From Massilia sp. erpn (GTDB lineage Bacteria > Pseudomonadota > Gammaproteobacteria > Burkholderiales > Burkholderiaceae_D): 64,000 bases of DNA. Of the stretch, positions 1 to 8,347 are shown piece by piece. The stretch covers positions 4,092,001 through 4,156,000 of the forward strand of contig NZ_CP053748.1 in the NCBI RefSeq assembly GCF_024400215.1. The letters are read 5' to 3'. Below the pieces are notes generated by a model, which saw only the letters and a program-made list of their open reading frames with translations, ran no database searches and was not told where the DNA came from. Position numbers and translations under genes: made by a program. Position 1 is the first letter of the stretch; each line of letters starts with the position of its first letter.

Positions 1-392
1 TCGGCACGCACGCGGACGTAGGCGGGCAGCAGGTCGGCCTGTCCGATCGCCAGTGCCGCGCCAGGCAGGGTGGGCTTGGCAGCGAAGCCGACATGCTCGC
101 GGAAGGCATAGCCGCGCACGTCGATGGGCGTGCGATACCACTGCAATTGCGCGAACTCCGGCTTGTCCGGATTATCGAAATAGCTGTTGGCCAGCGCATT
201 GGCTTTCACGCGCGCCGTGCTTTCCTGGCTGGCCGCATCGGCCACCGCCTGGCGCTGGGTGGATTCGAAGCGCGCGCCTTCAAACAGGCCAAGCAAGGCC
301 AGAAGCAGCGCTGCCAGCAGCAGGAACAAGGTGCCGCGTTCGCGCAATTGGCTGCGCAGATCGTAGCGGATCAGGGTGATGATTTGATTCAT
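1..392 (-). CDS. ABC transporter permease, second DUF3526-type subunit (partial, C-terminus beyond window)
   Basis: The first 130 residues of a minus-strand gene are visible; it runs off the left edge. The start begins MNQIITLIRYDLRSQLRERG and is followed by a hydrophobic segment (about residues 22-38), then a soluble stretch. This layout matches the neighbouring permease at 389-1870. Its ATG (392-390) overlaps the stop of that permease (ATGA), so the two are translationally coupled. I infer a second membrane subunit of the same exporter-like ABC system. The substrate is unknown; the nearby TonB receptor and Zur/Fur-type regulator suggest metal or metallophore handling. Confidence 0.7.
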   Translation of the reverse strand, partial: MNQIITLIRYDLRSQLRERGTLFLLLAALLLALLGLFEGARFESTQRQAVADAASQESTARVKANALANSYFDNPDKPEFAQLQWYRTPIDVRGYAFREHVGFAAKPTLPGAALAIGQADLLPAYVRVRA

Positions 393-1870
393 TTCAGACT
401 CCCGCGTCGCAGATGGCGCAGAGCGATGGCGCACAGGGCCAGGCTTGCAAGAAAGACCGCCAGCAGCGGCAGGATCTGCTGGCCGAACAGCGCGCCCATA
501 TCCAGGCGGTCAAAGCGGAAGCGGAAAGGCGGCACGCTATTCCACAGCGCTTCATCGCCGTCATAGCGCTTGCCGTCCACTTCGGGATGACGCGCAATCG
601 CCTCGTTCAGCACCTTCTGGATGGTGCGCCGCTGTGCCTCGGCCGCATTGACGAACTGGATGTGGTGGCCGGTGTCGCTGGCCGCGGCAGCAGTGGATAG
701 ACCCGCCACGGCCACCGTGGGGGACAGCCATCCAGCCAGCGCGGCTGCGTCGCTTTGCTTTTGCATGGCGGCGTACAGGCGGCCATAGTGCGCGTCGAAG
801 ATCTTGTCGCCATGTTCCTCGCCGCGCTGCAGGCTAATGCCGGCCCAGTTCAGCGGCAGATCCTTGACATCGCTGACGCCGTGTTCGCGCAACAGCGCCT
901 GCTTGTGGCGTTCCGCCTCCTGCGGATCGTCGGGCATACCCAGGGTGTTATCCATCTCTTCACGGAATTGCTGCATCGACGGCAGCGGCGCCGCGTGCTG
1001 TGAGAATTCCACCGCAAGACGCGGCAGCACCAGCGCCGTCGCGGCCCAGATGGCGATCAGCGCGGCAAGGCTGGCGCGCAGGCTGGCCGCCCGCGCCGAC
1101 ACGGTGGCAATCAGTGCCGCCCAGGTGGCGAGATACAGCAGATAGCCGCCGCCGAAGACGGCCAGGCGCAAGGCGCCGTCCTGGAAAGGACTGGGCGCGT
1201 GCGACAGCCACTTCATCAGCATCACGGCGGCGCAAGCCGGCAAGGCCATGCTGAGCGCGAGGCAGAGCAGCACCGCGCCGCGCGCCATGGCCAGCGCACT
1301 CAATGGCGCGGCATTTACGCGCAGGGCGGCCAGCGTGCCACGTTCGCGCTCGCCGGCGAACATGCCGAAGCCGAGGAAGATCATGGCCATCGGCGCCAGC
1401 ACCTGCAGCACAAAGGCCGGCGTCAGGCGGAACTGGCGCGTGCTGCCCGCTTCGTCGGCGGCCGGGCGGTAGACCAGCTCATTCTGCTTGTGCGCCTCCA
1501 GATACACGCTGGAGCCGACGTAATTTTCCACGCCCGGTTCCAGCGCGGCCAGCAAAGGCAGGGGCTTGAACACGTACACGCCGTAATGGGCCGCCGAATG
1601 CGGATATTTTTTGCCCTGCTGCGACCAGCGCGTTTGCTCGGCCCGCGTGGCGCTGGCGCGCGCGTCGAGCGTGGCTTGCAGCTCGATGGATGTCAGCAGC
1701 GCCGCGCACGCGGCCAAAGCCAGGCCCAGTCCCAGCAGCAGCCACACGCGCCAATCGCGCCGCCGTTCGCGCCAGTCGGCCTGCCATGCGCCGTGGCAGG
1801 CGCGCCACCAGCGGCTGCGGTCAGACGCCGGCCAGGGTGTTGAGGTAATTGCGTTCAAGTTCGCCTGCAT
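389..1870 (-). CDS. ABC transporter permease, DUF3526/ABC-2 type
   Basis: This is a 493-residue integral membrane protein. One TM segment lies near residues 43-62 and is followed by a long soluble loop. A cluster of TM segments starts near residue 150, containing a GERERGTLAAL motif typical of ABC-2 and DUF3526 permeases. The last TM segments are near the C-terminus. The start overlaps the ATPase gene by 50 bases but has a good Shine-Dalgarno (AGGAG, 7 bases upstream), so I kept it. It forms an operon with the ATPase and with the second permease downstream. The direction of transport and the substrate cannot be read from the sequence. Confidence 0.85.
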   Translation of the reverse strand: MQANLNAITSTPWPASDRSRWWRACHGAWQADWRERRRDWRVWLLLGLGLALAACAALLTSIELQATLDARASATRAEQTRWSQQGKKYPHSAAHYGVYVFKPLPLLAALEPGVENYVGSSVYLEAHKQNELVYRPAADEAGSTRQFRLTPAFVLQVLAPMAMIFLGFGMFAGERERGTLAALRVNAAPLSALAMARGAVLLCLALSMALPACAAVMLMKWLSHAPSPFQDGALRLAVFGGGYLLYLATWAALIATVSARAASLRASLAALIAIWAATALVLPRLAVEFSQHAAPLPSMQQFREEMDNTLGMPDDPQEAERHKQALLREHGVSDVKDLPLNWAGISLQRGEEHGDKIFDAHYGRLYAAMQKQSDAAALAGWLSPTVAVAGLSTAAAASDTGHHIQFVNAAEAQRRTIQKVLNEAIARHPEVDGKRYDGDEALWNSVPPFRFRFDRLDMGALFGQQILPLLAVFLASLALCAIALRHLRRGSLK

Positions 1871-2522
1871 TCAATTCTCCTAAAGTCCATTCGCCCACCA
1901 GATGTCCCGCCACCAGCATGCCGCAGCGATGCGCCAGTTCCTGGGCGCGGAACAGGTCGTGGGTCGCCATCAGCACCGCCGCGCCGTCCCGCGCCAGCTC
2001 GCGTATCGATTCGCCGAAAGTCACACTGGCCTCGGGATCGAGGCCGGAAGTCGGCTCGTCCAGCACCAGCACCTGCGCGCCCTTGGCCAGCGCCATCACG
2101 ATGCCGACCTTCTGCCGCATGCCCTTGGAATAGCCGCCCGCCTGCCTGCGCCACGCATGTTCCGGCAGCCCGGCCCTGTTCAGCAGCGCTTCGATCTCGC
2201 CCGCGCGCGGCTTGCGGCCCAGCAGGCGCATGAAGAACTCCACGTTTTCGATGCCGCTCAGCTTTTCGTACAGCGCCACGTTCTCGGCGATGTAGGCGGC
2301 GTGGCGCACTGCCGCTTCGGCTGGCGGCAAAGGCGATCCGGCCAGCTGAATGCGCCCGCCATCCGGCTTGACGAAGCCCAGCAGGCAGCCGATGGTGGTG
2401 GATTTTCCGGCGCCGTTCGGTCCCAGCAGCGCGTAGATTTCGCCGGGCTTCACGCGCAGATTCAGCGCATGCACCACGGTGCGTCCTTCATACTGCTTAT
2501 GCAGTTGTTCGATATGGATCAT
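1821..2522 (-). CDS. ABC transporter ATP-binding protein
   Basis: This 233-residue nucleotide-binding subunit carries Walker A (GPNGAGKST, about residues 34-42), the signature YSKGMRQK, Walker B VLVLDEPTSGLDPE and the switch histidine in MATHD. It resembles the NosF/CcmA-type ATPases that work with ABC-2 permeases. It starts 9 bases after the TonB receptor stop and overlaps the permease gene, so the order receptor, ATPase, permease, permease is one transcription unit. It presumably energises the two DUF3526-type permeases. Confidence 0.92.
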   Translation of the reverse strand: MIHIEQLHKQYEGRTVVHALNLRVKPGEIYALLGPNGAGKSTTIGCLLGFVKPDGGRIQLAGSPLPPAEAAVRHAAYIAENVALYEKLSGIENVEFFMRLLGRKPRAGEIEALLNRAGLPEHAWRRQAGGYSKGMRQKVGIVMALAKGAQVLVLDEPTSGLDPEASVTFGESIRELARDGAAVLMATHDLFRAQELAHRCGMLVAGHLVGEWTLGELNAGELERNYLNTLAGV

Positions 2523-2531
2523 CTTTCGTCC

Positions 2532-4838
2532 TTAAAAGGCGTAGCGCACTTCGGCAAACAGCGTGCGTCCGGGGAAAGGGTGGGATTGCCAGGCCAGGTA
2601 GTTGTTCAGGTTATCGACGCCGATGGCGATCTCGGTGCGCGCGGCGGGCTTGAGCAGCAGGCGCAGGTCGAGCTGCTTTTGCCGCGACAGGCCGCCGTAG
2701 ACATCGGGATTGATGTCGCTATTGTTGATTTCACTGAACTGCCGGCCCGAATAGCGCCAGGTCGCGGCCAGGCTCCAGCTCTCCTGCGGCGCGTACAGCA
2801 GGGTCGTGGTGGAGCGCACGTGCGGGATGCGCGCCCAGCGCTTGCCCACCGATGGCTGGTAGTTGGCGTTTTCCAGGATGATGGCCTTGCTGTAGGAGAT
2901 ATTCGCATCCAGGCTCAGGCCGCGCAGGCCCAGGTCATCCACCACGCCCGCCAGTTCCAGGCCGCGCGTGCGCACCCGGCCCACGTTCTGCGTGCTCGTC
3001 ACGACCGGGAAGACCGCGAGATTCAGCTGCGACCAGATGGTATTGCGCACATCGTCCTGGAATACGGCGGCGCGCAGCTTGCCGGTATCGAAGCGCTGCT
3101 CGGCCGAGAATTCCAGCGCGGTGGAACGCTCCGGCTTCAGATTGGGATCAGCGACGGTGAGCGAGGCGCCTGCCAGCGAACCCTGGAACAATTCGGACAC
3201 GGTGGCAAAGCGCGTGCCGCGTCCGGCCGAGAGCTGCAGATCCAGGCCCGGGGCGGCATCCCAGCCCAGCGACAGCTTGGGCGAGAGCGCGTGTTCGCTG
3301 CGCTCGCGGTAGTTTTCCGTGGGACCGGGACGGAAGCGCTGCACGCCATCAAAGGACTTCCAGGTCTCGGCGCGCAAGCCCGCCGTGGCCCGCCACTGCG
3401 GCGCAAAGCGCCACACGTCCTGGCCGTAGATGGCCAGCAGGCGGGTTTTGCCGCCCACGAACTGGCTTTCCTCGCCGTTCGCCGAACGCCAGTCGGCCAG
3501 GGTGCGCGTGGTCTGTTTCAGCACATAGTCGCTGGCATGCAGGCCGACAGTCAGGGCGTGCAGGCCGCCGGTCCAGTCGCCGGGCGTCGGCGTGTAGCTG
3601 CCGCGCAGTTCCAGCGTGCGGAAACCGGAGCCGTCGCGCAGCACGGCGCTGCCCGCGCCGCCGCCTGCGGCCTGCGGATCGGGCAGGGCGGCATTGCGCT
3701 GCGTATCGTGGCGGATGGCGTAGCGGCTGACGCTGAGCGACGTGTTCCAGCCCGCGCGGTAGCGCGTCTTCAAGGTCAGGCCGCCCTGCATATGGCGCTC
3801 CTCGCGGATATACGGCGCGAAAACGCTCGGCGCAATCTGGAACACATTGCCATCCTGGCTGACGCGTCCCGACCATACCGTATTGCCGGCTGAATCGCGC
3901 AGGAAGCTCTGGTTGCGCGTTGCCGTCTCGTTGCTCCACCAGGCCAGGAAACCGTCCGCGCTCAATTCCGGCGTGAAGTCGTAGCCCATAGTCAGCTTCA
4001 GGGTGTTCTGGCGCGTATGGTCGATGGCGCCCGCATTCGGGCCAAAGATGGCGCGCCGCTGGCCGGTGGGCGCGGTATCGTAGACGATGCCGCTGACCGG
4101 CGTGATGCGGGCGCTGCCCTGCGGCGGCGTAAACGTACCGCTGTCGCTGGCCGTGATGCCGTAGTACTGCATCGGCTGACTGGTGGAGTCCTGATGGTTC
4201 GCCATCAGCTTGTACCACAGGCCGGAGGCAAGACGGTCACCGAGCAGCAGCGAAGCCTGGTAGTTGCGGTAGCGGTCTTTCAGACCGTAGTTGCCGTACT
4301 CCTGCACCTGTCCCGCCACCCGCGCTGCGCCGGTGAATTTCTGCGGACGGCTGGTGCCGATGGCGATGGTGGTGCCGATGGAATTGCCGGGATACAGGGC
4401 GGAGAAGGGGCCGTACAGCGCTTCCACGCTGCTGATTTCCTCCGGCGCCAGCATATTCCAGCGCGGCGCATCGAAGCGGCCGATCAGGTTCGACAGCAGA
4501 TAGCCATCCATATACACCAGCGCGCGCGGCGCCTGCGAGGTGGCGAAGCTGCGTCCGCCGATCAGGGCATTGCGGTCGCCGCTATAGCGTTTGCGCAGGG
4601 TCATGCCGGGCAGGTTGCGCAGCGCATCCTCGGGATTGAAGATGTTCTGCTGCTGGCGTAATTCTTCCTGCGTGCGCGTGGCGCTGCCGAGGGGCGTATA
4701 GCCCGCCGCGCGTTCGCCGCTGATAGTGACGGTACTCATGGCTGGCGCCGCGTCCTCGCCGGCATGCGCCGGGGGCAGCCAGCCGCTGGCGCAGACGAGC
4801 GCAATCGTGCCCGCCATCGGCCTTAAAGTCGATTTCAT
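2532..4838 (-). CDS. TonB-dependent outer membrane receptor
   Basis: This 768-residue receptor has a signal peptide ending near AHA (residue 26), then a plug domain (GMTLRKRYSGDRNALIGGRS; VEALYGPFSALYPGNSIGTT) and a long beta-barrel ending in the aromatic terminus VRYAF. It starts with a Shine-Dalgarno GGAGC just upstream. It heads the ABC operon, and two palindromic sites lie 25-90 bases upstream. The family takes up chelated metals, siderophores or cobalamin. Here a Zur/Fur-type regulator next door points to a metal ligand, possibly zinc. That is inference; the exact substrate is not recognisable. Confidence 0.88.
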   Translation of the reverse strand: MKSTLRPMAGTIALVCASGWLPPAHAGEDAAPAMSTVTISGERAAGYTPLGSATRTQEELRQQQNIFNPEDALRNLPGMTLRKRYSGDRNALIGGRSFATSQAPRALVYMDGYLLSNLIGRFDAPRWNMLAPEEISSVEALYGPFSALYPGNSIGTTIAIGTSRPQKFTGAARVAGQVQEYGNYGLKDRYRNYQASLLLGDRLASGLWYKLMANHQDSTSQPMQYYGITASDSGTFTPPQGSARITPVSGIVYDTAPTGQRRAIFGPNAGAIDHTRQNTLKLTMGYDFTPELSADGFLAWWSNETATRNQSFLRDSAGNTVWSGRVSQDGNVFQIAPSVFAPYIREERHMQGGLTLKTRYRAGWNTSLSVSRYAIRHDTQRNAALPDPQAAGGGAGSAVLRDGSGFRTLELRGSYTPTPGDWTGGLHALTVGLHASDYVLKQTTRTLADWRSANGEESQFVGGKTRLLAIYGQDVWRFAPQWRATAGLRAETWKSFDGVQRFRPGPTENYRERSEHALSPKLSLGWDAAPGLDLQLSAGRGTRFATVSELFQGSLAGASLTVADPNLKPERSTALEFSAEQRFDTGKLRAAVFQDDVRNTIWSQLNLAVFPVVTSTQNVGRVRTRGLELAGVVDDLGLRGLSLDANISYSKAIILENANYQPSVGKRWARIPHVRSTTTLLYAPQESWSLAATWRYSGRQFSEINNSDINPDVYGGLSRQKQLDLRLLLKPAARTEIAIGVDNLNNYLAWQSHPFPGRTLFAEVRYAF

Positions 4839-4864
4839 TGATGCTCCGCTTGATTGGGGAATTT

Positions 4865-4924
4865 GTTAATGCAACTGAGTTGCTATAATAAAGCGGCAAA
4901 ATTGTTAACGCAACATAGTTGCAT
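4865..4924 (-). promoter_or_regulatory. tandem palindromic operator, candidate Zur/Fur-type sites
   Basis: Two copies of a TTGTTAAYGCAAC..AGTTGC element occur as direct repeats. Each contains a dyad: GCAACTGAGTTGC at 4871-4883 and GCAACATAGTTGC at 4910-4922, with centres 39 bases apart. They sit between the receptor start (4838) and the Fur-family gene that ends at 4988, which is the expected place for operators of the TonB/ABC operon. The assignment to the neighbouring regulator is inferred from position. Confidence 0.55.
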
Positions 4925-4987
4925 TAAAAAATAAAAAACCTGCGCGGCGACAGGGCGCGGCACAGGCGGATTCGGAAGAGGGAGGGA

Positions 4988-5422
4988 TTATTTGCTGCCG
5001 GAGCAACGCGGGCAGGTGCCCTTGATGAGGAAATCGACTTCCTGGCTGATAAAGCCGGCCGGCAGCTTGACCTTGCGCGGCAGATTGATATCGGTGAAGC
5101 AGGTCACGCTTTCGCAGCTGGTGCACTGAAAATGGGCGTGTTCGTGTCCGTGCTGGGCGGCGCCCGCGTTAAAGCGCCAGACCTGGTCGGCCCCGGCAAT
5201 GCGGTGGATCATGCCATGCTCGGTCAGCCATTCCAGCACGCGGTAGAGGGTGACGGAATCCAGCACATCGCCCGGCAGGCGCTCCTGGATTTCATGGTGG
5301 GTCAGCGGTTCGTCCTGTTGCAGCAGGAAGGCCAGCACGCGCGAACGCGGCTTGGTCAGTCGCGCGCCGGTCTCCCGGATCAGGGATTCAGCGCGGTGTT
5401 CGGTGGATTTCGTTATATTCAT
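4988..5422 (-). CDS. Fur-family metalloregulator, Zur-like
   Basis: This 144-residue regulator has a winged-helix N-terminus (RLTKPRSRVLAFLLQ; DSVTLYRVLEWLTEHG) and a His-rich linker (HGHEHAHFQC). It carries two CxxC pairs (CTSC, CPRC) that form the structural zinc site of Fur/Zur proteins. I chose ATG 5422 (MNITKSTEHRAESL); an in-frame GTG at 5455 would add 11 residues. It is upstream of, and codirectional with, the TonB/ABC operon. Zur rather than Fur is favoured by the histidine-rich linker and by the absence of a typical Fur box nearby, but this is not certain. Confidence 0.75.
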   Translation of the reverse strand: MNITKSTEHRAESLIRETGARLTKPRSRVLAFLLQQDEPLTHHEIQERLPGDVLDSVTLYRVLEWLTEHGMIHRIAGADQVWRFNAGAAQHGHEHAHFQCTSCESVTCFTDINLPRKVKLPAGFISQEVDFLIKGTCPRCSGSK

Positions 5423-5428
5423 GATACT

Positions 5429-5468
5429 GGCATAAGCTAGGCCTAATCCTAGCACGAAAGCTTATGCC
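5429..5468. repeat. nested inverted repeat upstream of the Zur-like gene
   Basis: A 10-base perfect inverted repeat (GGCATAAGCT, 5429-5438; AGCTTATGCC, 5459-5468) encloses a second dyad (GCTAGG, 5436-5441; CCTAGC, 5448-5453). It lies between the stop of the amino acid permease (5496) and the regulator start (5422). It could be an autoregulatory operator or a terminator of the permease gene. No T-run follows, which weakens the terminator reading. Confidence 0.4.
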
Positions 5469-5495
5469 CTGTATCCTGCCTGCCGTAGCGGGTTC

Positions 5496-6863
5496 TCAGA
5501 CCTTGACGGCGGCCGCCGCGCCGCGTTGCTTGCTCCAGTAGCCGACGCCCAGAACGGCCAGCCATACCGGAATCAGGTACACCGACAGGCGCAGGCCCGG
5601 CGTCATGAACATCACCACCAGGATCGCGGCCAGGAAGACCAGGCACAGATAATTGGTCAGCGGGTAGCCCAGGCTGCGGAAAGCCGTGGTCTTGCCCTCG
5701 GCCGCCTTTTGCGCGCGGAAGCGCAGGTGGATCCAGCTGATCATGGCCCAGTTGATGATCAGGGCCGAGACCACGAGGCCCATCAGCATGCCCAGCGCCT
5801 TTTCCGGCGCCAGGTAGTTGACCATGACGCAGATCGCGGTGGCCACGGCCGACACGCCCAGCGCCGTCAGCGGCACGCCGCGGCGGTTCACCTTGAGCAG
5901 GGAGCGCGGCGCATTGCCCTGGATGGCCAGGCCGTACAGCATGCGGCTATTGCAATACACGCAGCTGTTATACACCGACAGCGCCGCCGTCAGCACCACG
6001 ATATTCAGCGCCGTCGCCACCGCCTCGCTGTTGAGCGCATGGAAGATCAGCACGAAGGGGCTGCCGCCGGTGACGACTTTCTGCCAAGGGTAGAGCGAGA
6101 GCAGCACGCCCAGCGCGCCGATATAGAAGATCAGGATGCGGTAGATGGCCTGATTGGTGGCGCTTGGAATGGTCTTGGATGGATTGTCCGCCTCGGCCGC
6201 CGTGATGCCCACCAGTTCCAGGCCGCCGAAGGAGAACATGATGACGGCCATGGCCATCACCAGGCCGCCCACGCCGTTCGGGAAGAAGCCGCCGTGCTGC
6301 CACAGATTGGCAACCGCCGCTTCCGGCCCTGCCTTGCCCGAGGCGAGCAGATAGCCGCCAAACACGATCATGCCGACGATGGCCACCACTTTAATGATGG
6401 CGAACCAGAATTCCATCTCGCCGAAGGCCTTCACGTTCAGCAGGCTGATGGAATTGATGATGACGAAGAAGCCCAGCGCCGAGACCCAGGTCGGTATCGC
6501 CGGCCACCAGTATTGTATATAGATGCCCACGGCCGACAGCTCGGCCATGCTGACCAGCACATACAGCACCCAGTAGTTCCAGCCCGAGAGGAAGCCGGCC
6601 AGATGGCCGCAGTATTTGTCGGCGAAGTAGCTGAAGGAGCCGGCCACCGGCTCGTCAACCACCATCTCGCCCAGCTGGCGCATGATCAGGAATGCGATGA
6701 AACCTGCCGCCGCATAGCCGAGCAGCACAGATGGCCCGGCCATCTGGATGGTCTGGGCGATGCCCAGAAACAGTCCGGTGCCGATGGCGCCGCCGAGCGC
6801 GATCAGCTGGATGTGGCGGCTTTTGAGTCCCCGTTTTAGCTCGTTCTTTTCATCTGCAATCAT
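5496..6863 (-). CDS. aromatic amino acid permease (AroP/PheP type, APC superfamily)
   Basis: This 455-residue inner membrane transporter has 12 predicted TM segments. The N-terminal block HIQLIALGGAIGTGLFLGIA, the GEMVVDEPVAGSF motif, FSFGGLELVGITAAEA and NSRMLYGLA match the AroP/PheP subgroup of amino acid/H+ symporters closely. It likely imports phenylalanine, tyrosine or tryptophan; specificity within the subgroup cannot be settled by eye. It appears monocistronic, between the nucleotidyl cyclase-like gene and the Zur-like gene. Confidence 0.88.
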   Translation of the reverse strand: MIADEKNELKRGLKSRHIQLIALGGAIGTGLFLGIAQTIQMAGPSVLLGYAAAGFIAFLIMRQLGEMVVDEPVAGSFSYFADKYCGHLAGFLSGWNYWVLYVLVSMAELSAVGIYIQYWWPAIPTWVSALGFFVIINSISLLNVKAFGEMEFWFAIIKVVAIVGMIVFGGYLLASGKAGPEAAVANLWQHGGFFPNGVGGLVMAMAVIMFSFGGLELVGITAAEADNPSKTIPSATNQAIYRILIFYIGALGVLLSLYPWQKVVTGGSPFVLIFHALNSEAVATALNIVVLTAALSVYNSCVYCNSRMLYGLAIQGNAPRSLLKVNRRGVPLTALGVSAVATAICVMVNYLAPEKALGMLMGLVVSALIINWAMISWIHLRFRAQKAAEGKTTAFRSLGYPLTNYLCLVFLAAILVVMFMTPGLRLSVYLIPVWLAVLGVGYWSKQRGAAAAVKV

Positions 6864-7026
6864 GTCTCCGGTCCCTGGACTCTGATAAAGGCAACGATTC
6901 TAAAGCAAATGAGATTTTTTGCAATTTCAACGCATTCGACAGGATTTCATTTTGAGAATGTGTGGTCTTGCTTCCTTTTATTTTGATTGCCTCAAAAATT
7001 CTGCGTGTTTTTGCTGTACTTGTATC

Positions 7027-7052
7027 GGCCGGCACGGGACGGCGTGCCGGCC
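7027..7052 (-). terminator. GC-rich hairpin after the cyclase-like gene
   Basis: A perfect 10-base stem (GGCCGGCACG / CGTGCCGGCC) with a six-base loop lies 15 bases beyond the stop of the 7068-8072 gene. On the minus strand no T-run follows, so it is at best a weak intrinsic terminator or a transcript-stabilising hairpin. Confidence 0.4.
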
Positions 7053-7067
7053 GCTGGCACTGGCGCG

Positions 7068-8072
7068 TCAGGTGCCTTCTCGATAGCCGCAGCTGTCGAT
7101 ATAGCCGTTGATATCGGCCGCGAACTGGTTCAGCTCACGGTTGTAATCCGGGTTGGCGCGCAGATCCTTGAAGAAGTAGTAGAAAGGAATCTGGTCCAGC
7201 AGATTGTTGAGGGCGTAGTATTTATAGATATTCGCCACGCTGTTCAGGATGAAGGCCTTGCCGTTGGCGTCGAAGATGCAGATATTCGGATCGATATTGT
7301 TGACCGCATCTTCCATCGGCAGCGAATTGTTGGTGGCCGGCTTCGGCATCTCCTTGCCGCCCGGTCCCAGCAGATAGCTGAAGAAGGATGTCTGCGCGCC
7401 GTGCCGGATCAGGGCGTATTCGGAGCTGCACAGGCGGGCGTTTGGCACGCCGGCGATGGAGGCCGCCACCAGTTCCTTGCGCCGCGCGTTTTCCTCCGTC
7501 TTCAGGATGGCAGTGTTGAAGGCATCGATGGCGCTGGCCTCGTCCGGCGTGCCGGCCAGGATACGGGTATAGGCGCCGTCGGAGAACTTCAGCAGATCGT
7601 GCATATCGTAGTCGCCGGTGTAGAAAATGGCCTTGCTGGCGGCGGTGCGCGCGGCCGTCAGGTCCACTTTCTTGAAACTGTTCTTACCGTCGAGCGACCA
7701 CAGTCCGCCCAGGCTGCCGTCCGGATTGGGATAGCCCACCAGGCCTTTCAGGCTGAGGTAGTCGCCATCGGCCAGATTCTTATAGCTTTTGCTGCCATCG
7801 GGTTTTTGCTTGATCGACTTGTCCAGAATCTTATGGCCTTTGCAGGGATTGTTCTGCGCCAGGCGCGCCAGCGTGTGTTCGCCAGCCGTGCGGAAGGAGA
7901 TCGAGTAGTGCGAACGGCTGCACACGTCGCGGATGGCCGCTGCATCGCCGGCACGCACGAAGAAGGCGGCCGCTATCGCCGCATTATCGCTTTCCGCCAT
8001 GGGGCCTCTGGGCGCGCCATAGTGCTCGGCCATCATCGCCTTGACCCGGGTTTTCATCTGTTGGATGGACAT
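7068..8072 (-). CDS. putative ExoY/edema factor-like nucleotidyl cyclase
   Basis: This 334-residue soluble protein has no signal peptide or TM segment. From memory of anthrax edema factor and Pseudomonas ExoY, I align ISFRTAGEHTLARL with the conserved FRP block (R329), PCKGHKILDKS with the ATKG..HGK loop (both lysines kept, K346 and K353; His351 replaced by Leu), TGDYDMHDLL with TADYDLF (metal aspartates D491 and D493), RHGAQ with NHGTE (H577) and ICIFDANGKAFIL with IFIINPEGEFIL. This suggests an Anthrax_toxA-type cyclase domain occupying almost the whole protein. The start at 8072 has an AAGGAA Shine-Dalgarno; a longer ORF begins at 8177. No secretion or immunity genes are adjacent. Without a profile search the family call stays probable, not proven. 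Confidence 0.6.
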   Translation of the reverse strand: MSIQQMKTRVKAMMAEHYGAPRGPMAESDNAAIAAAFFVRAGDAAAIRDVCSRSHYSISFRTAGEHTLARLAQNNPCKGHKILDKSIKQKPDGSKSYKNLADGDYLSLKGLVGYPNPDGSLGGLWSLDGKNSFKKVDLTAARTAASKAIFYTGDYDMHDLLKFSDGAYTRILAGTPDEASAIDAFNTAILKTEENARRKELVAASIAGVPNARLCSSEYALIRHGAQTSFFSYLLGPGGKEMPKPATNNSLPMEDAVNNIDPNICIFDANGKAFILNSVANIYKYYALNNLLDQIPFYYFFKDLRANPDYNRELNQFAADINGYIDSCGYREGT

Positions 8073-8226
8073 GGTGTATTCCTTTGCTGTGCCTACTCTG
8101 CTCAGTTTTCGGCGACCCTGTGCTGTTTCTTTCAGCACTTTGATGCTCACACGCCGCCGCCCGCCAAATATGGCCATATCTGACCTAGTTCTTAAGGCGT
8201 AGTCGGGTTACTTCCAGAGCAAAAGC

Positions 8227-8240
8227 TTGATCCAGATCAT
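8227..8240 (+). promoter_or_regulatory. FNR/DNR box upstream of nosZ
   Basis: TTGATCCAGATCAT matches the FNR/DNR consensus TTGAT-N4-ATCAA with one mismatch. It lies 107 bases upstream of the nosZ start, in the divergent gap with the cyclase-like gene. The Dnr-type regulator at 58018-58692 is the likely activator. Confidence 0.8.
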
Positions 8241-8347
8241 TTGTTTTTCCTGGGGCGGCGACCACAATACCGCCGTCGATGGGGTGGTCCGCATTGCAGC
8301 TGCACCATCCCTTGAATCGGCATTTCCAGAAACAAGGGAGAAGAAAA

